DNA of 64,000 nt, from NCBI GenBank assembly GCA_022559845.1, contig CM040120.1:163848334-163912333 (forward strand), given 5' to 3'. Source of the DNA: Amorphophallus konjac (lineage: Eukaryota; Streptophyta; Magnoliopsida; Alismatales; Araceae). The notes under the pieces were generated by a model. That model ran no database searches and had not been told where the DNA came from. It worked only from the letters and a program-made list of their open reading frames with translations. A program made the translations under genes and the position numbers. Below are positions 43,802 to 54,604 of the stretch, one piece after another. Each line of letters begins with the position of its first letter. Within the stretch, counting starts at the first letter, position 1.

Positions 43802-46180
43802 TGATGTGACACGACCCCTCGGACTTAAATTTGCAAGCAATCGAACCGAACGGCGGACCCACTCAAGCGGATTCACCTGCGTCGCGCACACCCGGGTCCG
43901 TAGGTGGACCGGCGATCGTGGTGAGGGTCTGAGGATGGACCTCGCCTTTCCGGGGATTTGACTAGCTTGGGATGAACCCCTAAGGGCCTAGGATGCCCAA
44001 TTCCATGGGTGGCCAGCATGCCAAGGGCGTGGGATGTAGTGGCTCTCTCACAACTCACCCCGCGGTGGACACTCGATTTGATTGATTTTGGATCGGGCAC
44101 TCCCTCGCCACCGACGGAACTATGAAGCAATACTAGTTAAGCAAGAAGTGCTAACCAAGAGGAGCGCAACCAGGAGCTCACCTGATCGGCGTGAAGACGC
44201 CGATCCCAGCCGGAGACGAGGGCGAGCGGGGAAGCGTGGGTTACCCGCACGCCGCGCCGATGAAGCTTCATCCGATGACCTGCTAATACATGCACTACTC
44301 CTCACGCAGGAGGGGGGAACTTGGGGTGGGGAGAGTAGGGTACAAGCAAACACTACCTCCACGCAGGGAGGGGCGCTAAGCCGGCCAGGCGGGGAGGGGA
44401 GATTAGCGTGGATCACGCCGATGTAGCACCTTGCCGATTCTGTCCCGGTCTGGAACAGCAGAACAGGGGGTCGGAGTGGTCACCGCCGTGCACTCCTCCA
44501 AACTCATAATTCGACGAGACTGGAGCCAAAACGTCACTGACAGACCCAGGTACGTCTGTGAATTTTCGTTGGCACTTCCGAAGTCGACACCGGCCGGGAC
44601 GGGCTCTGGAACAGGGTCCCTACGATCAGACTCAGACTGCTCCCTGGGTGTAGCAGCAGATGGATGAAGTCACCACGGCAGCTCCCGAAGTCCAAACGTG
44701 GCAGGACCAAGTCGAAGACGACCGTGGACGAGTCTTCTCCGAGCAGCAACTAAGATGGGCACCAGACGATGTCAGGGTGGTGAGGAGAAATCCGTTGAGT
44801 GAGGGGGGGTCAGGACAAGACCTTGATGGCCTGTTCTGCGCACCTGGGAGAGAAAAATTGGAAACTGCTTTTCCTGATTCCGAACGGGATGCCGCTTGTT
44901 GGTGATGGTAGATGCCTTTTAGTAGCAGCTCTCGGCAAAGTGGCGCCTTCAGAAATGGAGGGGTGTGGCCGTGGTAACTTCTGTACTGCAGCTCTGGTCC
45001 AGGATCTGGTCCCAGTTGCGCAGTCGGACGAGAATGGGCACCACGATCTGTATGGAAGTCGGAATGAGACGATTCCACCTCGCTTGCGAAGAAGACTGGA
45101 AGACCTTTCCGGCGATGTATGGTGCACCTCCAGATGATGTCGGACAGCACCGGGGCAATCTCTTCAAGTGGAGCTTCTTCTGCTGCCCGTGAACTGGATA
45201 GAGTAGGTTGGTGATTGAAGTTGATAGTGGTGGGAGGGGTGAAGGGGCTGCAATGGGGAGAGGGCTAATGGCTGTGGGGCTTGGATGGAGGTGGATAGAG
45301 GTGGTGGAGAGGCTGGAGAAGAGGGCTGGGTCACAGCTAGCAGGTGGAGGGGAAGGGGGTTGCGGCCAAGGGTGGAGGGTGAGAGAGAGAGAGGGGGGCG
45401 CAAGTGGCTTGGAGAGAGAGGGAAATTGGAACTGAGTTTAATGTGGGGTGGGTTAATGTGGCCTTGGGAAGGGGAGGAGTTGACTTGGGGAGGGGAAAGG
45501 TTACTTGGGAGAGGGGATTCTCTCTTGGGAAAATGAAGGGTTGTATGGGGAAGGGGAAAGGTTGCTTGGGAGGAGGGAGAGGTGCCTAGGAGAAGGGGCT
45601 TCCACCTAGGGGTTGGAGGGGGATTAAATGGGAGGTATGGGGAAGGGGGAGGGGTCTTAATTAGAGGTGAATAGGGAGGAGAGAGAGTGAATTTCAAAAT
45701 TTGGAGAGAGAGGGGAGGAGAGAGAGAGGGGTTCGCCCCCTTTAGAGAGAGAGAGAGATAGAGAGAGCTAGAGAGAGAGAGGGCTAGAGAGAGAGAGGGG
45801 AGACAATTCTTGTGGATAAACTTTTCTCAATAATTCCTTAGCCTCAAATGGTGGGATTGGGGTCCTATTTATAGGAATCCCACAATTTAACATAAGACCC
45901 TGAGTTTTAGACTAGTGACAATAAACTAAGGGAGAAGGGGGCGCCCATGGGCCTAGCCCACTTAATTGGGCCCAACTGACTCATTAACCACTCTAATGCC
46001 AATTAACCTAGGTAGATGACACCTTAACCTAGGGACTTGACTCAAATAAAAGGAAAATTACATAATAAGAAAATGAAAAGTACATCATATGACTCGGAAT
46101 AAAGTGGCGAACAAGATGTAGCACTGCTGGCGAGCATCAGGATCCTCGAACAAATGACATCGCCAGTGATGTCCCCATCA
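43802..46180 (-). repeat. Element 4 5' LTR
   Basis: This is a direct repeat of 38967-41332 with the same GC-rich, G-rich and (GA)n parts and a TATAAATA box on the minus strand at 45866-45873. It is about 13 bp longer than the other LTR, mainly through extra GA repeats near 45770-45800. Confidence 0.92.
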
Positions 46181-46185
46181 CCATT

Positions 46186-46946
46186 GCTCAGATCTTTGCA
46201 ATCTCTCAGATCTCGTCCGCTAAGTCGAGATTTTCTCACAATTTCTGCTCGTTTACCTCGGGTTTAAAGTGGACGACTCGGAAAGAGGGATTGCCGACCT
46301 CTAACGGAATCACGACTTCCATGCCATATACCAGATGAAAAGGTGTTTCACCGGTGGCTGTTCTTGGGGTAGTTCGGTGCAACCATAGTACGCTCGGTAA
46401 TTCCTCGATCCAGTTGCCCTTGGCCTTGCCGAGCCTGGTTTTGATGCCTTTCAAGATAGTTTTGTTGGCATTCTCGACCAGTCCGTTGGCCTGAGGGTGG
46501 GCTACCGAAGTGAGGTGGTTGCAAATGTTTCGGTTGGCACATCTGTCTCTGAAATAATGAGAATCAAATTGCTGACCACTATCGCTCACGATCACTCGGG
46601 GGGCACCATATTGACAAATGATCGACTTCCAAACAAAAGTCCATATGACTGACTCGGTGATCCTGGTGGTGGCTTCAGCCTCGATCCATTTGGTGAAGTA
46701 GTCGATGGCAATGATGACGTACTTCTTCTGAACCTGAGCCGTGGTAAACGACCCGAGAATATCGATTCCCTATCGAGCGAAGGGGTATGGCTCGACAAGG
46801 GTGACGAGCTCTGTGGCGGGTTGGTGGATCAAATGGTCGAAGCGCTGACATCGGTCACACTTCTGTACATAGGTCGTGCAGTCGCACTGGAGAGTGGGCC
46901 ACCAGTAACCCTGCCGAAGCAAGATCCTGGCGAGCGATCTTCCTCC
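46186..46946 (-). pseudogene. pol: Tat integrase zinc end and catalytic core
   Basis: On the minus strand the zinc region ends with CDRCQRF-type Cys pairs near 46850. The core follows: IDYFTKWIEAEA (first Asp), VSDSGQQFD (second Asp), HPQANGLVENANK (Glu), then TPFHLVYG. TAG near 46770 replaces the Trp usually found before GID (TGG to TAG). TGA at 46236, 46206 and 46188 replace Arg codons (CGA to TGA). Element 4 enters right after, at 46185/38962. The DDE residues are all readable, but the protein is not. Confidence 0.85.
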
Positions 46947-47618
46947 CTAGTGTGCGCCGCAGATGCCTTCGTGTACTTCTTGAATAGCTCGGCTGGCTTT
47001 GTTGGTGCTGATGCATTTGAGGAGGGGGCCGGAGAAAGATGTGCGGTACACAGCCTCATCTAGCATGACGAAATGACGAGCTTGGTACTTGAGCTTTCGA
47101 GCCTCCCGAGGGTCGGCGGGCTCTTGAGAATCCCAGAGCCAGGATATGTCAGGAGTCTGCCAATCGCTCGGGGGTGCCGGGTCAACAGTCATAAGCTCAG
47201 ACTCGATGCTCGGTCGCTCGAGCTCTTCGAGGAATACCGATCGTGTACCTTCGGGGTCGAGTGAGGAGACCAGGCGAGAGAGGGCGTCCGCTCGGGAGTT
47301 TTCCTCCCGGGCGATCCGGAGTACCTCGAAGCTCTCGAAGAGTTGGGCCATCCTCTTGACCACCTGGAGGTACTTGACCATTTGTCCTTCCCGAGCTTCG
47401 TAATCACCGTTAACCTGGCTAGCGAACAGTTGAGAGTCGGTTCCCAATCGTTGAGCCATCCTGGCCCCTGAGATGAGGGCTTCATACTCGGAGGCGTTGT
47501 TGGACGCCTGGAAGTTGAATTTTAAGGCGTACCGCAGCTTCGCTCCTTCGGGGGACTTAAGAGGACACCGGCGCCGCATCCGGTCGAGTTGGAGGACCCG
47601 TCGATGAACAGATCCCAA
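46947..47618 (-). pseudogene. pol: Tat second (archaeal-type) RNase H and start of integrase zinc domain
   Basis: This open frame shows LRYALKFNFQASNNASEYEA (RNase H Glu), LGTDSQLF (Asp), VLRIAREENSRADALSRL (last Asp), then the tether and the integrase-zinc start LLKCISTNKASRAIQEVHEG with the following His. The first Asp (FIDGSSNSTGCGAG) is in the adjoining frame at about 47560-47590. A second RNase H after the normal gypsy one is a hallmark of the Tat lineage. A frameshift near 47560 separates the parts and a stop lies at 46947. Confidence 0.8.
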
Positions 47619-48151
47619 GTGGACCCTGGCACAGGTGGAAGTGCTTCTTCAATCGGGACCGTGCTTTCAATAATGAAGTCTGCGAGGGCCTGTCCTTTGA
47701 TGGCCGAGTGGGGGCGATATGAGATATCGTAGGCTCCGAGCATGATGGCCCATTTGACGAGGTGTCCCGAGCCTTCAGGGTGAAAGAGAATCTTCTTCAG
47801 GGGTTTGCCGGTCAACACGATGATGGAGTGCCCTTGAAAGTAGGGTCGGAGGCACTTGGCTGAGGTAACCAACGCTAGCACGAGTTTATCGGTTGTGGGG
47901 TACCTTCTTTCACCCTCATTAACTACCTTGCTGGTATAGTAGACCAGTCTCTCGATCCATGCGTCATTCCAGACTCGAATCGAGCTCACTATAGAAGGTG
48001 TCACCGAGAGGTAAAGGTGTAGAGCTTCGCCCTGGACCGGCTTGGACAGCACCGGAGGTAAGGCCAAGAATCCCTTGAGTTCGGCGAATTCCTTCTGACA
48101 TTCCTCATCCCAAGCGAACGTAGCAGATGCCATTTTGGGTCGCCTCAACAA
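47522..48151 (-). pseudogene. pol: Tat RT thumb and gypsy-type RNase H
   Basis: The frame begins with FAWDEECQKEFAELKGFL, the start of the gypsy RNase H. It goes through LHLYLSVTPSIVSSI, YYTSKVVNEGERRYPTTDKL, LALVTSAKCLRPYFQGH, GSGHLVKWAIMLGAYDISY and GQALADFIIE, then STWDLFIDGSSN, which is the start of the second RNase H. The usual catalytic Asp of the first domain is not seen where DAS/DAT is expected (VTPSIV), as is common in Tat elements whose first RNase H has decayed. Confidence 0.8.
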
Positions 48152-48906
48152 TTTGAAGAAGGGTAGGCACCGTTCGGTCGCTCGGGACAGGAAGCGGTTG
48201 AGCGCAGCAATATGCCCCCGTAAGGCGTTGAACGTCCTTGATGCAGGTGGGTGGCCGCATGTCTAGGATGGCCTGGACCTTGTCGGGGTTGACTTCAATT
48301 CCATGCTCTGTTACCAGGAAGCCTAGGAACTTCCCGGATCTGAATCCGAAGGCATAATTAGCAGGGTTGAGCTTCATGTTGTACCTCAAGGGGGTGTTGA
48401 AGGTCTCGGCTAAGTCGGCAAAGTGGTCTTCGGCCTTCGGTGTTTTGACGAGCATGTCATCAATGTAGGCCTCGACGTTCTGACCGAGCTGTCCTTCGAA
48501 AATGTGGTTGATCAGCCTCTGATATGTTGCTCCAACGTTCTTTAACCCGAATGGCATTCGGGTGTAGCAGTGTACGCCGAAGTCTTCGGCCTTCTCGATG
48601 TCCTCCGGGTTCATCCTGATATGATGGTAACCAGAGTGGGCATCCAGAAAGCTGAGCAACTCATTGCCAGAGGTTGAATCGACCAGTTGATCGATGCTCG
48701 ATAGTGGGTAACAATCCTTCGGGGTAGCCTTGTTGAGGTCGGTGAAGTCCACGCACACTCGCCATTTTCTCGAAGCCTTCGGTACTAGAATGACGTTGGC
48801 GAGCCACGTAGGGTACAGGACTGGACGAAAAAGGCCAGTCTTCTACCCCTTGATGACTTGCTCCTTGATGACCGCTTGCTTCTCTGGGGCGCGCTTTCTC
48901 CTGCAT
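48105..48906 (-). pseudogene. pol: Tat reverse transcriptase
   Basis: The palm and fingers are readable on the minus strand: VCVDFTDLNKATPKDCYPL, LLSFLDAHSGYHHIRM (first catalytic Asp), MPFGLKNVGATYQRL, AYIDDMLVK (YIDD box), KFLGFLV. Upstream, to about 48906, the frame continues with a TAG at about 48843. Downstream the join to the thumb shifts frame near 48180-48200. The copy is inactive, but all catalytic boxes are present. Confidence 0.85.
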
Positions 48907-49208
48907 TGCTGGACAGGCTTCACCATTGGGTCGAGGTTGAGCTTGTGTGTTACCACGTCTCCCAGGATCCCAGGAAGGTGCTCATCAGACCATGCAAAGA
49001 CTTGGATGTACTGGGCAAGGAAATCCTTATATTTTTCTTATTCCTCAAGTGGTAGATCGGCTCCGATCTTGACTTCTAGAGTCGGGTCACCATTGAGAAA
49101 GACCGTTAACAACTCGTCGCCCGGCTCGGATGTTGTTGGTCTTTCTTCGGCTCCCTTTATTTCTTTTCTCTTCCCTTCCGGTCTTGTGGCTTCGACCGAG
49201 ATTATATA
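48907..49208 (-). pseudogene. pol: Tat protease-RT linker
   Basis: The minus strand here still reads as the linker before RT (IGADLPLEE, YIQVFAWSDEHLPGI, the usual region before the RT start) with at least one stop near 49037. No separate gene is present. Confidence 0.6.
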
Positions 49209-50154
49209 TCACCGTCTATCCAATCCCTGGTTACCCTGGACCTCCCCCACGCCATATTTGGTAGGGAACTTCATTTTTTGGTGAAAGGTAGAGGGCACTG
49301 CTTTTAGTCGGTTGAGGATACCTCGGCCGAAGATGGCGTTATATGCCGTCAGCCCCTTAATCACGATGAAGTTTACCATAATCGTAACAGTTTTGGGTGG
49401 GGTGACAATAGTAACTGGCAAGCTCAGGGCTCCCTCGGGATAAGTTGCTTGGCCGTTGAACCCACACAGGGGGGTTCGGATCGGGCGGAGTTTAGATGGA
49501 TTCTCTCCCATCTTGAGGAAACATTCATAGGATAATACATCAGGGGCACTACCATTGTCGACTAAAATCTTGTCTACGTTACAATGGTTTATTGTAGCCG
49601 ATACAACGGGAGCGTCATCATGTGGGGTGGTTAACCCTTCCAGGTCTTGATCGGAGAATACCAGGGCCTGTGGTTCGCTCGCCTGCGGGGCCGTAGAATG
49701 CTCAACAGAGGTTCGGCTCGCCCGCTTGGAGTGACGCTTTCTTCCTCGGCTGCTATCCCCCCCTGATGCCGCACCGCCTGCGATGACATTGTTGTGGACG
49801 CCACGGGGGTCATTGTCGATGTCTTCGGGGGCGCCTCGGTCTTCCTTCTGCCCGGACACGTAACGAGATAGGTGTCCCTGGCGGATGTGGTGCTCGATTT
49901 CATCTTGAAGTTGATGGAAATCGCTGGTGTGATGCCTGTGATCGCTATGGAACAGGCAATGCTTGCGGCGATTACGATGCTTGGCCTTCATAGGCTCGGG
50001 CTGGGGGAAGAGACCCGAGCCTTTGATGTCTTCATAAATCTCGTAGACGGGGGTGGTAAGGGGGGTATACCGCTCATACTTTCGGGACGGGTCTTTATGT
50101 TCTTTGTCCTGGTTCCGCCTCTTTCCTTGACCCGTCCTTTGCTCGGACGGTCGC
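49209..50154 (-). pseudogene. gag-pol: Tat gag C-terminus and protease
   Basis: The gag end is readable from about 50154 (SRKYERYTPLTTPVYEI), then HCLFHSDHRHHTSDFHQLQD, the Tat-type gag zinc/His region. The protease follows: ILVDNGSAPDVLSYECFLKMG (D-N-G-S active site, a variant seen in Tat elements), PLCGFNGQATYPEGAL, YNAIFGRGILNRLKAVPS. The gag capsid part that should lie upstream is missing: at about 50155 the sequence passes straight into the end of the extra ORF. The frame 49991-49209 is open. Confidence 0.8.
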
Positions 50155-52366
50155 TTGGGCCTCCGCCTCTATGACTGCCCGATTGAAGCCTTGGGAGAAG
50201 CTCGTCCGAAGGCCCCGACGATAGCCCGACTCATAGTAAGGGAAGGCAGCCTGAAGAAGAGCAGCGTGGTAAGACTCCGAGCGTCTATGTTGCTCGAGAA
50301 CTTCTACCCCCGCCAGCTCCGCCTTCCTCTCAAGCTCGGCTATCATCTGTTCTGACTCGGACAGCTTCCTCTCGACCTCGGCCCGTGCAACCTCGGCCCC
50401 CTGGACTCGATCTTTGAGCCCCTCTCTCTCGGCCTTCCATTGCTCGCTACGCTCGACATGAATCTTGCGCTCCACCTCCAGGAGCTCATTCTTCCGGTCG
50501 ATCATGCGGCGGGCCTGGGCCAGCTGCTCCGTCAACGACCGAGCCTCCGCGTGGCTCGACTGCACCTGTGCCCGGAGCGGGACCACCTCCCGACGAAGGT
50601 CCCCAAGATCGAGGGTCAAACGCTCGACCTTCCGATCGAGCGCACCGCGGGCCCATGAAATAGTCTCCCACTCCGACTCCGCCCGAGCGTACGCATCCAC
50701 TGCCTCAGCTCCTAGCTGGGCCAAGATCATGCCACCTTCCATGAGTTGCTCGAAAAGCATGGAAGGGGGGCCTTTCCGGTGTTTTCCTTGCAAGGCTCAT
50801 GAAGCTATAGAATGGCACGTCCGGTACAGAGAGGCCCGAACACTGAAAGAACTGGCCGAGGGAGGAGAAACCCTCTTTGGAGTGGTCGGGATTGGGGCAC
50901 CTCCCTCGAGCAACCCTGCCTCGGGGGCCCCACAGGTAGGCTCCGGATGAGCGGCCCAGCCACGTACCTCCCCGTCCTCGGTCGGCTGTGATTGAGTCAC
51001 TTCAGCCTGCCTCGACCGGCTCAGACCGGGCTCCACCTTCTGGGGCCCCCTCTGCTTCACTCCGCGCCCCGATATCGGTCGTGACACCTTCATTGTCAGC
51101 CCCTTCCTGCTCTATAGAAGGGAGAGCCAGTAGAGAAGCCTCATCGACCGTGCGGGCGACCTCTGCCTTCCTCGCCCGCTTCTTCTTGGCTGACAGAGCT
51201 TGCAATGAATCCCCCCGCAGCTTCGCCATGGGATCCTTACGCTTGACCCCTCGGCGTTCGGAAGCGTCATCTCGGGCGACCCACTTGCCCTTATCTCGGG
51301 CACGGGAAGAACCGTCCGAAGCTTGGAAATCGCTCGGAGCCAGCGTATCTTCCACGTCAATGATCTCCAACTCGGCTGGTAGCGCCTCATCCTCAACCGC
51401 TCGCCTCTGGTCTGAACAAAGAAGAGCAAATTGAAAGAAGGAAGGCATTTACCCTACAAGAAAGAGCACAAATCCCTGAGATCCTCACCTGTCGGCAGCA
51501 GTGCTCGAGAAAGATAATCCTCGATGTTGGACGAGGTCACCAACTCTACAGTCGGACGGTGATTCTATAGAAGGATAGCAGCATCCCTCTCCACCTCTAG
51601 GGGAACCTCCGTTTGCTTCGGAGGAATGTTCGGGTGAAAATTGGGCGCCGTCAAGAAATTCTAGACCACACCGACCGCCGATGCACCCACCCAGAAATAT
51701 TGGGTCATCCACCCCTTGTGAGAGGAGTCCTTCACGGAAAGGGACACACAACTCCTGTTCCGTTTCGCCTGGACAAAGAAGAATCCCTTCCCCGCATGAA
51801 GATTCTCATGCAGTTCAAAAAAATAATGGAAGAGGTCCAGCAAGATGCTCACCCCACACTGGCCACAAAGGAAAATGAAGGAGAAGATGAGGGAATAAGA
51901 ATTGGGGACTAGCTGGACAAGAGCCAGCCGGTGGAACCGAAGCAACTCGGTGACAAAGGAATGGAGGGGTAGGTGGAAGCCACACTTCCAGGCGAAGAAG
52001 AAGGAACAAAAGAGGCCAGAATGAGTAGATAGACTAGACTCATGAGGCTCAGGCGTGAGGAGCTGGAATCGCCAAGGCATCCCATACTGATTCTCTAGTC
52101 GCCTCACCTCAACCTCCCCAACTCGCTGCGGAGAGGCTCTGACTATACCAAGAAAACCCTTCGTGTATGTTCTTTCTGTCGCCCCTCGGCCTCAAGACTT
52201 TGGTCCGCCATTGAACAGGTGGAGGAACTAGAAGAAGAAGGGGAAGATCTGAGCCAGAGAACTCCAGAGGAGAAGGAAGCTGACGGATCGTCGCCCCGGT
52301 AATCTCTTCTAGTTCCGTGAAAGCCGCTGCGATTCTCCGCGCTTCTGAGTTGCTCCCACGAAGCAT
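50155..52366 (-). pseudogene. Tat extra ORF, copy 1 ('putative gypsy-type transposon' domain, coiled coil, one intron)
   Basis: The likely start is at 52366. Exon 1 has AFTELEEITGATIRQLPSP, then RRLENQYGMPWRF, then a domain like 'Putative gypsy type transposon' (PF04195-like): FHLPLHSFVTELLRFHRLAL, LIFSFIFLCGQCGVSILLDL, AGKGFFFVQAKRN (52107-51665). It then has PNIPPKQTEVPLEVERDAA. Minus-strand GTGAGGATC...TTGTTCAG (51488-51412, 77 nt) is an intron: removing it restores the frame (PT then DQRRAVEDEALPAELE). Exon 2 has a K/R-rich segment, acidic linkers and a long coiled coil (LDRKVERLTLDLGDLRREV ... QHRRSESYHAALLQAAFPYY). TAG stops and frameshifts break exon 1. The natural C-terminus is lost at the gag junction (50155). 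Confidence 0.75.
51412..51488 (-). other. Intron of the extra ORF, copy 1
   Basis: The intron starts GTGAGG and ends TTCAG on the minus strand, 77 nt (not a multiple of 3), phase 1. Copy 2 has an intron of the same length at 55929-56005 (GTGCGG...TTCAG). Coding similarity between the copies continues on both sides only if it is removed. Confidence 0.75.
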
Positions 52367-53338
52367 GAGCTCCCCTATATAGTTGAAAAGGATGGCTAAA
52401 CCCTAAACCCCGGGAGATAAAAGGACGTAAATAACACGTAATGCTTATAACCCCTAACGAGAGGCGGTGCGGCGTTCCGATCTCCCGAGGAGGGGCCCTC
52501 TTTTACTCATCACGACGGGCATATTTTCAGGACAAGCCGCATCATGTGGCCCTCGCCAGAGAGAGATATCCACCCAACCAGAGCCACAAAAGTCCAGCCC
52601 AAAATGCTACTCGTCCGAGCCTAATTTTGGCTCGAGAGTAGGAGGGGGACAAGTGGAGAGGGGAAATCTAACAGCCCAGATGGAGAGGCCAAAAGAGGTT
52701 CAACCGGACCGAACGAGGCCCAACTCCTTGAAGTGGTCACCCCCGGGCCCACTCAATATAAGTCCAATAACTCACTCGGAATAAGCACTTCCAAGGTGGC
52801 CTTCGGGTCGGGATGTCCGAGCATCAATTCGATCGAGAGAGCTTCTTCGGAGCCCCGCATTCTTCGCCCTAATCATGCACTCATTGCTCGGGAGGCCCCT
52901 CCATAGCCAGTGCCTCATGCTCGGGCCAACTGATGGAAGCTTATTAATATGGCCATTACGTGTCCCTTAAAAAGTCAGAAGCTCAAGGGGGCAGGGGAAA
53001 CCAAAAGTCCGTGGTCTATAAAGAGGCCACGAGGAGGACATAACCCCCCCGAAACTACTCAGGTTACAGGGATCATTCACTCAATGAGCCATTATTTAAA
53101 CTGGAAGAACCCTCATGTGAGAAGGTAAGCTAGAAACCCTGAGCAGGAACCACTTCACCTTTCGGTGGAGAGGGATCTCGCGCTCCCATCTTCCCCCTAA
53201 CTTCTCCCTTTGCACCAGTGCTCTATTCCAGTCGTTGACATAAGCATCGGAGGGTCTAACTCAGGGATTCATCCCTGGGCACCTCTGACTCGTTTCCATT
53301 TTTGCAGTTCATACTTCAAAGATATGTGGTCATCATCC
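52367..53338. repeat. Direct repeat R1 upstream of extra ORF copy 1 (possible LTR part)
   Basis: This is nearly identical to 56885-57857, about 4.5 kb away. It contains AAACCCTAAACCCC (a telo-box, 52401-52414) and CTATATAG close to the ORF start, a purine-rich run GGAGGGGGACAAGTGGAGAGG near 52643, and on the plus strand a CTATAAAGAGGCCACGAGGAG promoter-like piece near 53018. A GT-rich end finishes at TTTTTGCAGTTCATAC (53302-53317). The TATA, leader and CAG end on the plus strand look like a Tat-type LTR in plus orientation, but I see no primer site and no clear TG...CA ends. There is no gene. Confidence 0.6.
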
Positions 53339-53606
53339 TAGGACCACCTCCCGATGAAGGTCCCCAAGATCGAGGGTCAAATGCTCGACCTTCCGATCGA
53401 GCACACCGCGGCCCCATGAAAGAGTCTCCCCCTCCGACTCCGCCCGAGTGTACCCATCCACTGCCTCAGCTCCAAGCTCGGCCAAGATCAGGCCAACTTC
53501 CATGAGTTGCTCGAAAAGCTTGGAAAGGGGGCCTTTCCGGAGTTTTTCTCAAAAGGCTCCCGAAGCTATAGAATGGCACGTCCAATACAGAGAGGCCTGA
53601 ACTGTC
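53339..53606 (-). pseudogene. Extra ORF fragment B
   Basis: This is a partial third copy of the coiled-coil part of the extra ORF. It aligns with 50578-50842 and 55134-55395 (minus-strand reading around LDLGDLHREVV and ESEWE). It has no start, intron or domain and is joined abruptly on both sides. Confidence 0.7.
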
Positions 53607-54604
53607 CACGTGCCGAGGATTAAATACGAGGAAAGAGGAGAAGAGGAAGGAATACAAGTGAAGGCCTCCTCTCTGCCAACTCTTTGGAAGGTAGATAGTG
53701 CAGGCACCCTCCGAAGAGTGAAAGAGGAGGGAAAAAATAAATCGGCAGAGATGGACGAGGAGGGAGGGGGAGGTCAAGAAAGGAGGGAGCTTAATGAGCT
53801 CCCCCCTCCCCTTGGGATGGCGTCGGCGGGTCAGGGACAATAAGGCGACATGCCCTGGCATGACGAACCCTCTCCCAAACTGACCCCCGACTGACGAACC
53901 CTCTTCCCGAATGAAATAGCCAGAGCTTCCCTCCTACAGCCGTCCGCCTCGTCGTCTTCTGAAGCGCTCTCCATGCCTCGCCAAGATGAAACAGCACAAC
54001 GCTTCGTGAAAAGGGAAGAAGGAGAAATCGCCAGGGATGGCCGTAAGCGATGCAAGGAAAAGGAGACGCCCCTCGGGCCTTTTATAGTCTGAAGGGGGAG
54101 CGGTTCACCTTCAATGACTCTCCCCTTGAAAACACGCTAAAGGAGCCTTCCCTGAGACGGTTACCTCATTTCCTGAACATCCCCTTAGTGGGACGCGCGA
54201 AGCAGCAAGTCATTTAGGGCGGCATGGAAAAGCAGAAAGGTGACAGTGCCATGTCAGTTATTTGACAGATCAGTACGTGCGATACCTGTAGAAAAAATAG
54301 ACGACTACGGATACGGTAGTCAAATCACACCATAAGTGGTAAGAAATAGTCAATTCAATACTTAATATTTCCACCGTTATTTTCCAAAAAAAATTACATA
54401 GCTACATGAAGGAAAAAGAAAGAAAAAGCTACTACATCAGGCCTTGGGTCCATCTCCAGGCTCGGTAGACAAGGCCCCCTCAACACCAGACGATCTGCCC
54501 CCGGTACTCTCGGCGACGGCTGACCCAGGCACTGACCCCACCTGTGTGGGAACTGTCTCGGTCGTGTGCCCTCCCAAGGCTGCTGGAGTTGGCGGTCGAT
54601 CGGA
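53607..54604. other. Rearranged Tat-derived block without a gene
   Basis: 53607-53830 is homologous to part of the 0.8-kb tandem repeat at 36-38 kb, but inverted relative to it. 53831-54090 holds minus-strand ATGs (for example GMESASEDDEADG) below a good TATA sequence, TATAAAAGG on the minus strand at 54078-54086, so a promoter is possible. 54091-54604 is the 3' flank of extra ORF copy 2, AT-rich near 54280-54420. I do not support a gene here. Confidence 0.5.

Larger units (their letters stand above)
38967..46180 (-). mobile_element. Element 4: gag-only LTR element, minus strand, inserted in Tat integrase
   Basis: LTRs at 38967-41332 and 43802-46180 begin TGATGTGACACG and end GTCCCCATCA (plus orientation), giving TGATG/CATCA ends. 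CCATT at 38962-38966 and 46181-46185 is the target duplication. A PBS lies next to the right LTR (plus GCTCTGATACCAA, 43787-43799), so the element is on the minus strand. The 2.5-kb internal region has one gag-like ORF and no pol domain. LTR pair mismatches are about 3% over the first 420 bp. It is a young, non-autonomous element. Confidence 0.93.

Noticed and set aside
50097..50793. Coiled-coil ORF as a host gene
   Set aside because: It has a second copy and a fragment nearby, adjoins Tat gag-pol, and upstream exons carry a gypsy-type transposon domain. It is retrotransposon-derived.
52367..53338. Naming this piece a definite Tat LTR
   Set aside because: Plus-strand TATA and leader features fit, but no primer site, no clear polypurine junction and no TG...CA ends could be placed. 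It is left as a direct repeat.
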